Source of the DNA: Leptolyngbya sp. 'hensonii'
GTDB lineage: Bacteria > Cyanobacteriota > Cyanobacteriia > GCF-001939115
Reading direction: 5' to 3'
Assembly (NCBI RefSeq): GCF_001939115.1
Contig: NZ_MQTZ01000020.1
Span: 1-64,000, forward strand
Length of the DNA stretch: 64,000 nucleotides
Shown here: positions 16,548 through 23,978 of the stretch, in pieces
Position numbering within the stretch: the stretch's first letter is position 1
Layout of the letters: each line of letters starts with the position of its first letter
The notes under the pieces: model-generated
Database searches by the model: none
What the model was told of the DNA's origin: nothing
What the model saw: only the letters and a program-made list of their open reading frames with translations
Translations under genes and position numbers: made by a program

Positions 16548-16979
16548 TTAACCCTGTTTCACGCCTGCCAGCATGTGGCGACTGATTTCCCCAAAGGCAG
16601 TCAGCCAAGCTGTTTCCAGATCAGCAGACCACTGATCCCCCAGGTACTCGGCGAAGGTTGCCACCAGAGCGCGGCCCATATCGGGGAAGCAGTCTCCCTC
16701 GGTTCCATAGCCGATATGTCTTGACCCTAGCCCCTGAAGCATGGGACCAAATAAGGTAGGCTTTTGACAATTCCTGACAATCAGGTAAAGGGCTGACATC
16801 AGCATCCGCTGCTGTTCAGCCATATTGGTTTTGCTAAACAGGGGTTGAACGTCAGGACGCAACGTGAACAGGTGCTCGTAAAACCGAGCTGAAAATTCTT
16901 CTCTGCGAGATTCAATTTGGGCCAGACTACTTTCTAACAGGTGAGCTTGCATGAGTGAGGAAATTTCGTGGGGAAGCAT
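16548..16979 (-). CDS. Single-domain bacterial globin
   Basis: This encodes 143 residues, one full-length globin fold without the reductase domain of flavohaemoglobins. The proximal haem ligand is His88 in LGSRHIGYG, and the downstream GDQWSADLETAWLTAFGEI matches the G/H helices of Vitreoscilla-type haemoglobins and flavohaemoglobins. CD1-like Phe is in VQPLFSKTN. Such proteins bind O2 or NO, or act as haem-based sensors when paired with signalling partners. No partner gene is adjacent. It is distinct from the truncated (2/2) globins more usual in cyanobacteria. Confidence 0.88.
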   Translation of the reverse strand: MLPHEISSLMQAHLLESSLAQIESRREEFSARFYEHLFTLRPDVQPLFSKTNMAEQQRMLMSALYLIVRNCQKPTLFGPMLQGLGSRHIGYGTEGDCFPDMGRALVATFAEYLGDQWSADLETAWLTAFGEISRHMLAGVKQG

Positions 16980-17092
16980 TAAACAGGGAGCCTGATGAGT
17001 ACTCGTATCAAAGAGTACAAGATAAACCAGGAGCCTGGGCTGAAAAAACTATTAAACCTTGAAAGCCTGAGGCGAAATCGCTGCCTGAAAGT

Positions 17093-18211
17093 CTAGGGAG
17101 TCAGGGCTTTTAGTGCTGCTTCTGCTTGCTTCACCCCGACTTGATTCCCCTGCTGGGTATACAAAGCTCGGGATTGTTGGAAGGCATCGATCGCTTCCTG
17201 AATGCGATTGCGGCCCTGCAGGGCAACTCCCAGGTAATAATAGCCACGGGCATCCTGGGGGGCTACTTCGAGCAACCTGCGATAGGCCACGATCGCGCTC
17301 AGATAATCTCGATTTTGCAAGTAAATCGACCCAATACCGGCCTGGGCTTCTGTCAGCCCTGGTTTCAAGGAAATAGCTGCTCGGTAAGCATAGAGGGCGT
17401 CTATGAGATCCCCATCTGCTTGCAGCAGTTTACCAATCTGAAGTTGTAACTCGGCATTGCGGGGCTCTAGCTTGGAGGCCCGCTCAAAGGCTTTCAGGGC
17501 TTCTCCCTGATTCCGCAGGCTGAGCCAGGCGGCCCCAATATTGATCTGAATGCTTCCCTGTCTGGGAGCCAGGCGGGCCGCCTGTTCCAGCACGCGGAGC
17601 GCTTCCCGAGGACGCCCCTGTTGAATCAATAGGGTTCCGGTTAACTCCTGAGCCTTAAAATTTTTGGGCTCTAGCTTGGAAACCTGGCGATAGGCTGCGA
17701 TCGCCCCATCGTAGTTTTTCTCACGGGCCAGGACTACCCCCAGACCCAGGTAAGCATCCACATGGCGGCGGTTGAGTTGGGTGGCCTGGGTATAGGCTGC
17801 GGCAGCCCCAGCATTATCCCCCAGGTTGGCCAGACTGTAGCCCAGGGCATATTGAAAGTCCGCATTCTTGGGATCGAGGGCAATGGCCTGCTGATAGGCT
17901 TCCACCGCTGGGGCAAATTTTCCCTGTCGGGCCAGCAAATAACCAATCCCAGAAAAAATTTTCGGGTTCTTACTATCCAGGCTCGCAGCTTGTTGATAGA
18001 GGGCAATGGCCCCGTCCAAATTCCCAGCATCGACTAGCTTGCGGGCTTCTTTCAGCAACTGGGTTAGCTCTGAATTCGTTTGCTTTCCCCGCTGGCCTTG
18101 GGGTTGGGCGTTGGCATATTCTGTTGGGGCGATAATGGTCGCCCCCGTCAGCAGAAAGGTTGCCGCTAATAACAAAGCCTGGGCCTGGGCGGGTGGTTGC
18201 TTCAACTTCAT
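17093..18211 (-). CDS. Secreted or periplasmic TPR-repeat protein
   Basis: This encodes 372 residues. A signal peptide is visible (ALLLAATFLLTGATIIAP then ANA-Q, cleavage near residue 35). From about residue 48 to 365 the protein is built of nine or so tetratricopeptide repeats, such as GNLDGAIALYQQAASLDSKN, GKFAPAVEAYQQAIALDPKN and NYDGAIAAYRQVSKLEPKN. It should be a periplasmic or envelope scaffold. No catalytic residues are seen. trmB lies 117 bases further upstream on the same strand, and that gap holds no other gene. Confidence 0.87.
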   Translation of the reverse strand: MKLKQPPAQAQALLLAATFLLTGATIIAPTEYANAQPQGQRGKQTNSELTQLLKEARKLVDAGNLDGAIALYQQAASLDSKNPKIFSGIGYLLARQGKFAPAVEAYQQAIALDPKNADFQYALGYSLANLGDNAGAAAAYTQATQLNRRHVDAYLGLGVVLAREKNYDGAIAAYRQVSKLEPKNFKAQELTGTLLIQQGRPREALRVLEQAARLAPRQGSIQINIGAAWLSLRNQGEALKAFERASKLEPRNAELQLQIGKLLQADGDLIDALYAYRAAISLKPGLTEAQAGIGSIYLQNRDYLSAIVAYRRLLEVAPQDARGYYYLGVALQGRNRIQEAIDAFQQSRALYTQQGNQVGVKQAEAALKALTP

Positions 18212-18328
18212 GGGAAAACTCTCAACGTCACAGTAATGGCAGACGGGGCCTGACCAGCAGGAAAGGCCATCCCGGAGTTGGGGTCTGGCTTAACAACAAT
18301 ACATAATTTTAGCAACATTACCGGATGT

Positions 18329-18985
18329 CTATACAGCCGAGCATTCGGATGAGCGCTTGATGAAAAGGCAGCGATAGACGGGTTCCCCCCGCTCCAGAGT
18401 TGAAGTTTCCCGCTCTGTGGCCACCGGGAGGGGATTTTCTGACAGCCACGCTGTATTATCCTGGCCATGCAAGGCAGGACAGGCTGCAAAACGATCGCGC
18501 ATCTCTGCGGCTACCTCCAGGACATCGGACTGCAGGAACAGACTGCCACCGATCGCCAGATGCTGAGCGATCAGAGCAACCATGTCTGCTTGGACCACGC
18601 GCCGTTTCTGGTGGCGGCGCTTAAACCAGGGATCGGGAAACTGAATCGTCACTCGCTGTAGCACACCAGCAGGGCAGACCTGTAGCACTCCCTCCAGGGA
18701 GGTGTTTGCGTTACAAAACAGATAGTGCAAATTCCCCAGGTGCAGGTCATCCCGCCAGAGATTAGCCTGTTGGACCAGGGGTTCCCGAATCTCCAGCCCC
18801 AGAAAATTCCAACCTGGAGTCTGTTGGGCCATCTGGAGGAGAAATCGACCCTTGCCGCAACCAATATCCAAATGTAGAGGCTGGTCTGGCTGCAGATAGA
18901 GGTTCTGCCAGCAGGGTGGGGCCACTGGCGTTTGATATTTCTGACTCAGGGGATTGACGTGCTCGCGCACCCGAACAACAGACAA
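18329..18985 (-). CDS. trmB: tRNA (guanine-N7-)-methyltransferase
   Basis: TrmB methylates guanine-46 in the variable loop of tRNAs with S-adenosylmethionine. The SAM motif is LDIGCGKGRFL and the family signature is IQFPDPWFKRRHQKRRVV. The start is inferred to be the TTG at 18985, giving 218 residues beginning SVVRVREHVNPLSQKY after the initiator. This matches the usual cyanobacterial N-terminus, and AAGGA lies about 8 bases upstream. The longer reading to 19147 overlaps the kinase gene and is rejected. It sits 58 bases after the Pap-like operon kinase gene and may be transcribed from it. Confidence 0.92.
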   Translation of the reverse strand: MSVVRVREHVNPLSQKYQTPVAPPCWQNLYLQPDQPLHLDIGCGKGRFLLQMAQQTPGWNFLGLEIREPLVQQANLWRDDLHLGNLHYLFCNANTSLEGVLQVCPAGVLQRVTIQFPDPWFKRRHQKRRVVQADMVALIAQHLAIGGSLFLQSDVLEVAAEMRDRFAACPALHGQDNTAWLSENPLPVATERETSTLERGEPVYRCLFIKRSSECSAV

Positions 18986-19043
18986 GAGAGTTTTCCTTAA
19001 CGTAGTTTCCTGTTCTATTGTGCCGCCTCGATCGACGTCAATG

Positions 19044-20942
19044 CTAAAACACCAGATCGATATCCAGCAATCGCAAATCGATCGTATACAAAAATCCGCG
19101 CATCCGAATATCTTCCCAGGTGGCCAGAACAATCCCATAGTTAGCAAAGGGGGCGATCGCAGTCACCACCTGATCGGTTTCCACGGCTGCAGTTTTGGCC
19201 TGATCAATGCGTCCAAGCTGGCGTCCTTCCTCATCGATCAGCACAATTCTTCCCACAATATCGGTTAAGACATAGCCCCAGGGCATGGCGGCTATCAGAA
19301 CAGGCTGAATTTCCAGAGAGATCCGCTGCAGGCGATAGGGTTTGAGGTCAATCAGCAGGAGTGAAGCAGGATTATTTTTCTCCAGTGCCGCCAGACGATA
19401 GGGCACCGAACTGTTGATCAGATATTGGATGAGCACCGGGAGTTTCCAGCAACCGGTTGCCTGTCCCCGACGGGTGAAAACCTCAATCCAACTGCCTGAC
19501 TTGTGGGCTGACCCAGCCTGTTGTTCTGTGATTAAAACCAGGTAGCGTGAGTCCAGTGGTAACAGGCTGGATGTTGATAGCCAGTGGCGGCTGACAGAGT
19601 TGCCTATGGGTTTGAGTGGGTCTGTATGGGGCGGAGCCTGCCAGTTCAATTGCCAGAATTTTAATTGAGCAGTGAGGCTACTGGGTTCTGCACAGACGGT
19701 TGCGATCCAGGCTCCTCTGGGTTCCAGGCTGGCTATACACTTTGTATGCAACTGAGTCAGCAGGCGGGACTTAGGAGCCTCCATGGCATCGGTGGGTAAC
19801 AGATAAATCGCTCGCTGCGTCACAATCAGACAGCCCCGAGGATCCAGGAGGATTTGGTGGATGGGTTCCCGAAAAATCAGGGAGGTCATGGGCTCAAACT
19901 GGAGCAGGGTGCAATCCAGGTGAGCAATGGTAAAATGCCAGTCCTTACTTCCCCCACCGGCATAGTAGACCTGTTCCTGATCGGTGAGGGCCTGCCTGTT
20001 TAGGCCTGCCGACTTGTTAATACCCAGATGGTGAATGGGGCGGGTCAGATGTTTTTGCTGACAACTCTGGAAGGGATTCAGCGGTAAAACCAACGGGTCT
20101 GTTCCATGGAAAGGGCTGTGGGGTTTGTGCTTCAGCCAGGGGAGAACTTCTGAATCGGTACTGGCCGCTATAATTGCCTGCTGCATCTCCAACGCCGATC
20201 GAAATCGTCGGGCCGGTAATTTTTGCAGAGCGGTCAGCAGGATGGCCTGGAGCGCCTGGGGTAATTCGCCTGGAATCTTGACGAGATGATTCAGGTGCGC
20301 AGACATCAATTCTGTGGGAGACCCGGAGAAGGGGCGATCGCCGATCAGCAATTCAAACAGCATGACGCCCACAGCATACAGGTCAGAGGCTTCTGAATAC
20401 TGGCCGTAAAACCGTTCCGGGGCCATGTAGGCTGGGGAGCCCGTATTTCCCCCTTCCTGGGCCAATTCCTGACTGAGTTTAGCAATGCCAAAGTCCGAGA
20501 TTTTAGCCAGCCAGCCAGATGGCTGCAAGCTCAGCATGATATTCTCCGGCTTGATATCACAATGCACAATGCCCCGCCCATGGGCATGGGCCAGACCGGC
20601 CAGAATATCCACCATTAGGTTTAAGCTCTCGCCACAATTGAGGCTGGTCTCTCGGTCCATCAGACCCCGCAACGTTCCCCCTTCGCAGTAGTCCAGAATC
20701 AGACAGCGACCGGTGCGGGTATGCTCCAACGCCTGACAGGTAACGATATTGGGGTGCTGCAGGCTCAGTAAAAACCGCAGTTCGCGCAGAAATTTATGGG
20801 TGGGAAAGCGTTGATGGTCAAGGTTTTTAAGCGCAGCCAGATGGCCTGTTTTTCGATGAATGGCACAAAAAACTTTGCCAAACTGCCCCTGACCGACCAG
20901 GCCCAGGAGACGATATTTGGAACGTTTTAACTCTATTGCCAC
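19044..20942 (-). CDS. Ser/Thr protein kinase, last gene of Pap-like operon (SpkG-like)
   Basis: This has about 632 residues from GTG 20942; TTG 20984, overlapping the upstream gene, is an alternative. The N-terminal 270 residues are a full protein kinase: glycine loop VGQGQFGKV, catalytic loop IVHCDIKPENIML, DFG, and APE in SPAYMAPERF. The remaining 350 residues resemble a beta-propeller sensor (repeated W/L-rich strands such as GAWIATVCAEP and RYLVLITEQQ). The gene order matches Synechocystis slr0144-slr0152, where the last gene encodes SpkG (slr0152). The family link is from memory and context. No membrane helix is evident. It probably phosphorylates proteins in photosystem II assembly or stress response. 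Confidence 0.85.
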   Translation of the reverse strand: MAIELKRSKYRLLGLVGQGQFGKVFCAIHRKTGHLAALKNLDHQRFPTHKFLRELRFLLSLQHPNIVTCQALEHTRTGRCLILDYCEGGTLRGLMDRETSLNCGESLNLMVDILAGLAHAHGRGIVHCDIKPENIMLSLQPSGWLAKISDFGIAKLSQELAQEGGNTGSPAYMAPERFYGQYSEASDLYAVGVMLFELLIGDRPFSGSPTELMSAHLNHLVKIPGELPQALQAILLTALQKLPARRFRSALEMQQAIIAASTDSEVLPWLKHKPHSPFHGTDPLVLPLNPFQSCQQKHLTRPIHHLGINKSAGLNRQALTDQEQVYYAGGGSKDWHFTIAHLDCTLLQFEPMTSLIFREPIHQILLDPRGCLIVTQRAIYLLPTDAMEAPKSRLLTQLHTKCIASLEPRGAWIATVCAEPSSLTAQLKFWQLNWQAPPHTDPLKPIGNSVSRHWLSTSSLLPLDSRYLVLITEQQAGSAHKSGSWIEVFTRRGQATGCWKLPVLIQYLINSSVPYRLAALEKNNPASLLLIDLKPYRLQRISLEIQPVLIAAMPWGYVLTDIVGRIVLIDEEGRQLGRIDQAKTAAVETDQVVTAIAPFANYGIVLATWEDIRMRGFLYTIDLRLLDIDLVF

Positions 20943-20974
20943 ATGCCTTAAGGAGAGTGAGGAATGAGCAAGGA

Positions 20975-21631
20975 TTAACCACAAAGCTTTTGCATGATTG
21001 CTTCGTGACTGTCCTGCTTCTCAACCATCAGTTCGGCAGGCCCCAAACGTTTGGCTAAGCCCAAAACAAACCGATTGCAATCTGCCCCCAGGGATTCACA
21101 GGAGGTTTGAACACAGTGGAGGTCTTTACCAGTGAGTTGACTGAAGAAGGCGCTGAGAATCCCAGCTTCCAGGTGGCAGGCCGGTAATTTTCCCTTAGGC
21201 GCTTGAGCTGCAAAGGGAGAGTTCCAGATCTTAATGATCAAGAAGCCCCGTTGCTGGTAGCTTTGGTCCAGATCAATCTTGCCCCAACCGTGGGTTACCC
21301 AACATTGTTGCAGGCAGTGCAGAAACTCCACCATGCCCATGTCAGAGAGGGCAATCCCATAGTAATCAGTCAGTTCTTCATTGAACCGGATGTAGAAATT
21401 CTTACCCCACCAGCGGCCACAGTTCAGGAGAACCAGGCGGGCAGCCTGACCTGTTTCCTTATCTAGCCCGGCATAGATGGCTTCTATCAAAGTATGAGGT
21501 AGGGCCAGCAGGCGATCGCCCCGGCGATTTTCCAGCAAGCCTAACTCCAGATCACCCCGAACATAGGCATCAGTCGCGAAATAGTTGCCGGGGACTCGGT
21601 TGTCAGTCAGTAGATCAGCGACAGAAATCAT
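20975..21631 (-). CDS. V4R-domain protein (Slr0147-like)
   Basis: This encodes 218 residues. The V4R (4-vinyl reductase) fold covers most of the chain, with the C-terminal signature LTGKDLHCVQTSCESLGADC (Cys-rich, about 170-190) typical of V4R small-molecule binding domains. It follows the order of Synechocystis slr0147, whose product and its paralogue Slr0144 are reported to be V4R proteins that may bind bilins or chlorophyll precursors and help assemble photosystem II. It is distantly related to the 22561-23238 product, which is the second V4R gene in the operon. It lies 36 bases downstream of the phycobilisome-fold gene. Confidence 0.85.
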   Translation of the reverse strand: MISVADLLTDNRVPGNYFATDAYVRGDLELGLLENRRGDRLLALPHTLIEAIYAGLDKETGQAARLVLLNCGRWWGKNFYIRFNEELTDYYGIALSDMGMVEFLHCLQQCWVTHGWGKIDLDQSYQQRGFLIIKIWNSPFAAQAPKGKLPACHLEAGILSAFFSQLTGKDLHCVQTSCESLGADCNRFVLGLAKRLGPAELMVEKQDSHEAIMQKLCG

Positions 21632-21667
21632 AAGCGTAGGGGATAGAGGGTAAGGAGGCTAAAAGAC

Positions 21668-22192
21668 TTAAATAGCTGCCGAACTGGAATTGAGAAGTTC
21701 GCTCTGCGCTAGCTTAAGCAGTGGACTGAACAAATTCATCTGCTGCAGACTGAGGGTTTGGCTGAGACGTTGATTGAGAAGGCGGTACAGGACAACGTCG
21801 ATCGTCTGAGTACTATAGGTTTGCACATTCTGTCGCAACCAGCTTAGCAGTCGTTCATGCACGACCGATTCATCATTTAGCAGCATGGCCATGGCGCAGT
21901 AACGCAGCATCAGCAGGGCATTTTTGATACTGCGCTCCAGGTTAGCGATCTTCTCCTGGGGCAGCTCAGCCTGCAGTTGGTCCGCAACTTGTTGCATAAC
22001 AGCCAGTTCCTCATCCCGCAGCCGACGGTAAGTTTCCAAGCGGATGGGCAAGGTTTCAACATACTGGTTCAGAACATCAAGTTCCTCTGATTTCAGATAG
22101 CGGCTTTCGGCCTCATCGAAAATCGCTTCAATTTGTGGATGCATAGGATTTGCTATGGGGTTGGAAGGGGGATATGGGTTGAGAAGGGCCAT
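21668..22192 (-). CDS. Phycobilisome-fold protein lacking the usual bilin cysteine (Slr0146-like)
   Basis: This encodes 174 residues from the ATG at 22192; the ATG at 22144 (HPQIEAIFDEAE) is also possible and nearer the family N-terminus. The core LMLRYCAMAMLLNDESVVHERLLSWL matches phycobiliprotein helix F around LRY-x-x-YAML-x-GD. In phycobiliproteins the chromophore cysteine lies about 9 residues before LRY, in a CLRD-type motif. Here that segment reads ERSIKNAL and has no Cys, so canonical bilin attachment is unlikely. The one near cysteine is in LRYC. Position in the operon corresponds to slr0146. It is probably an assembly factor rather than a light-harvesting subunit. Confidence 0.8.
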   Translation of the reverse strand: MALLNPYPPSNPIANPMHPQIEAIFDEAESRYLKSEELDVLNQYVETLPIRLETYRRLRDEELAVMQQVADQLQAELPQEKIANLERSIKNALLMLRYCAMAMLLNDESVVHERLLSWLRQNVQTYSTQTIDVVLYRLLNQRLSQTLSLQQMNLFSPLLKLAQSELLNSSSAAI

Positions 22193-22234
22193 CTGCGCTA
22201 GCGGCAGCCTCTAGAGAGATCAAACCAATGCAGC

Positions 22235-22558
22235 CTAGAAAAGGCTAGAGAAGTCATCCAGAGTGAACCGGTCTGAACTGCCCTGATCTTGGGGTGGGAT
22301 CTCCAGAAGGGCAGGCGGGGGTGTAGCACCAGAAATTCCATCCCAGGGAATGGCTCCAAAAAACTGACCGACGGTCAGGGTGAGGCTGAGGGTTGTCTCG
22401 CCACTGAGGGCGATACTTTGCTTCAGTTCCTGGATTTTCAGGGGTTGATCATCCCAGTTAAACGCACCGAAGAACTCCCGCACCGAAGCCTGTAACCAGG
22501 TTGAGGACTCAGCAGCCGCAGCATTGCCATTGGTTGTAATCAGTGTCGTTGACCTCAT
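22235..22558 (-). CDS. Small protein with duplicated FFGAxxWD motif (Slr0145-like)
   Basis: This encodes 107 residues. Two copies of one motif are visible: VREFFGAFNWDDQ (about 27-39) and VGQFFGAIPWDGI (about 63-75), separated by a Ser/Thr-rich link. The rest is low-complexity and the acidic tail ends FTLDDFSSLF, which looks like a third weak aromatic motif. There is no membrane segment. Position in the operon matches slr0145. The repeated aromatic motif resembles a short docking peptide binding the same partner twice. It starts 2 bases after the upstream stop, suggesting translational coupling. Confidence 0.75.
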   Translation of the reverse strand: MRSTTLITTNGNAAAAESSTWLQASVREFFGAFNWDDQPLKIQELKQSIALSGETTLSLTLTVGQFFGAIPWDGISGATPPPALLEIPPQDQGSSDRFTLDDFSSLF

Positions 22559-22560
22559 GC

Positions 22561-23238
22561 CTATCTATCTCCCGATCGCAGCCGCTTTTCGATATCGCGG
22601 GCAGTGGCCCCTTCATTTAGCCAGAAGGCTGCCGCATCAATCCGTTCCTGCCCTCCCAGCAGAAATTTACAGTAGGTTTCTCCCATGGAGTAGCACTGAA
22701 TTTCGATGCAGCTGAGTTGTTTCTTCACCATTTCAGTGAAGAAGCCTGCGAATAATCCAGCATAGAGAAAACAGACGGGCTTGCCCACATCTCCCAGGGA
22801 GCGGGCCACCGCAGAGTCGAACAGGTTAATGAACATAAACCCCTGTTTGCGATCGCCCATATCTACCTCCCAGCGGCCCCAGCCCTGGGAAGTAAAAGGC
22901 CACCACCAGGTTTCCAGCAAGAACAACAAATTGGTCTGCCGGGGGCTGCGATCGAACTCCTTCTCGAACCACTTTTCAAAGAAGAAGGCATCCCGTTGGC
23001 CCCAGTCGCACCCGATCGTGTACATGGTGGCGGCAGAGGCGTCGCCCACTTCCTCCTCCAATCCTTCCACCAGACCAATAATGAAGTCTTCGCTGGTCAG
23101 AATGTTCTGGCTATTGTTCCAGTCTTCCAGCCTGCCCGTTTCAGGATCAAATTGAAAGAAATCACGGAATCCGTAGTGATTGTGCTTCTTGGGCAGCTTA
23201 TGTTTTGTTGTCAGGGGCTTAGCAGTTGCATTTACCAT
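22561..23238 (-). CDS. V4R-domain protein, first gene of Pap-like operon (Slr0144-like)
   Basis: This encodes 225 residues from the ATG at 23238, with GGAAA about 6 bases upstream. The family signature is in the C-terminal half: VKKQLSCIEIQCYSMGETYCK, then FLLGGQERID. The block EFDRSPRQTNLLFLLETWWWPF is aromatic and could line a hydrophobic ligand pocket. The protein lacks membrane helices. It opens a five-gene operon whose order (V4R, small protein, phycobilisome-fold, V4R, kinase) mirrors Synechocystis slr0144 to slr0147 plus slr0152. A hydrophobic pigment or porphyrin ligand is the family-based expectation. Confidence 0.87.
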   Translation of the reverse strand: MVNATAKPLTTKHKLPKKHNHYGFRDFFQFDPETGRLEDWNNSQNILTSEDFIIGLVEGLEEEVGDASAATMYTIGCDWGQRDAFFFEKWFEKEFDRSPRQTNLLFLLETWWWPFTSQGWGRWEVDMGDRKQGFMFINLFDSAVARSLGDVGKPVCFLYAGLFAGFFTEMVKKQLSCIEIQCYSMGETYCKFLLGGQERIDAAAFWLNEGATARDIEKRLRSGDR

Positions 23239-23460
23239 AGGTGTTTCCGACAGACCTTGCAATGACTATGAAGCAGACTATTTATAGAAAAAGTGATATA
23301 GGCAGATAGAGAAATGTCAGGTTAGAGAACTATCAAGTTAGAGATGCGGGGTTACGCTTGATCACAGCCTCATAAATACTGATGCGCTACCGGCGGAATC
23401 AGGCAGTATCCAGTAAAATTTTGCTCTGATTTGAGGAAGCCCAGAAATCCCTATTACAAA

Positions 23461-23477
23461 TCGTTATGTTATAACGA
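23461..23477. promoter_or_regulatory. 7-3-7 inverted repeat
   Basis: TCGTTAT-GTT-ATAACGA is a perfect inverted repeat with a 3-base spacer, about 220 bases upstream of the Pap-like operon start and 500 from dnaE. It may be an operator; the regulator is unknown. Confidence 0.35.
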
Positions 23478-23796
23478 ATGCCCATCTTTGAAGAGCACAG
23501 GAAATCAGGCAGTCTCACTGAATCCTTCCCGGTTCACTATTATTTTAGTGAAAGCGTCTGAGGACTGTTGGAGTGATTGCACCCACCCTCAATATTCCCC
23601 ATTTCATCTGGAACTAACAAACTTTGCAGGCATCCTCAGGATCCCTGTAAAGTCTCCTCATCCACTAAAGTTGATCCTGATCAGAATCGGCTATTCTGGA
23701 ACTAAATACATTAGTACTATCGATGGCTTCCAGGTGCAGTTCTGGGTCATCCTGCTTCAAGCCCATCCCAGCCCTACAGTCCACCCCTTCCAGGAA

Positions 23797-23835
23797 GGGA
23801 GAGGAAGAAACGGGAGAGGAAGAAACGGGAGAGGA
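23797..23835. repeat. 15-bp tandem repeat, about 2.6 copies
   Basis: The unit GGGAGAGGAAGAAAC occurs at 23797-23811, 23812-23826 and, partially, 23827-23835. It is purine-only except for one C, giving a homopurine tract upstream of dnaE. Confidence 0.65.
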
Positions 23836-23978
23836 GCAATTGTGGGGAAAGTCGATTGCTGGAACTACCGGACGATCGCCAGTCAATCCACTACATCTAG
23901 GGTATTTAATTGCGTGAATGGCTAGCGATAGGGGCTGAGATCGGTTAGTCTAATCTCTACTCGATTTGGGGAGTTGGG

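Larger units (their letters stand above)
23239..23978. other. 740-base gene-free region between Pap-like operon and dnaE
   Basis: This region divides the divergent Pap-like operon and dnaE. An open frame at 23431-23925 has no family resemblance and low-complexity content, so I treat it as non-coding. A 7-3-7 inverted repeat is at 23461-23477 (TCGTTAT, GTT, ATAACGA). A tandem repeat of GGGAGAGGAAGAAAC lies at 23797-23835 (about 2.6 copies). CTATAAAT near 23283 on the minus strand is a plausible -10 for the Pap-like operon. Confidence 0.45.

Noticed and set aside
23431-23925. 164-residue open frame upstream of dnaE
   Set aside because: It has no recognisable domain, contains the GGGAGAGGAAGAAAC tandem repeat and lies in a region with odd composition.
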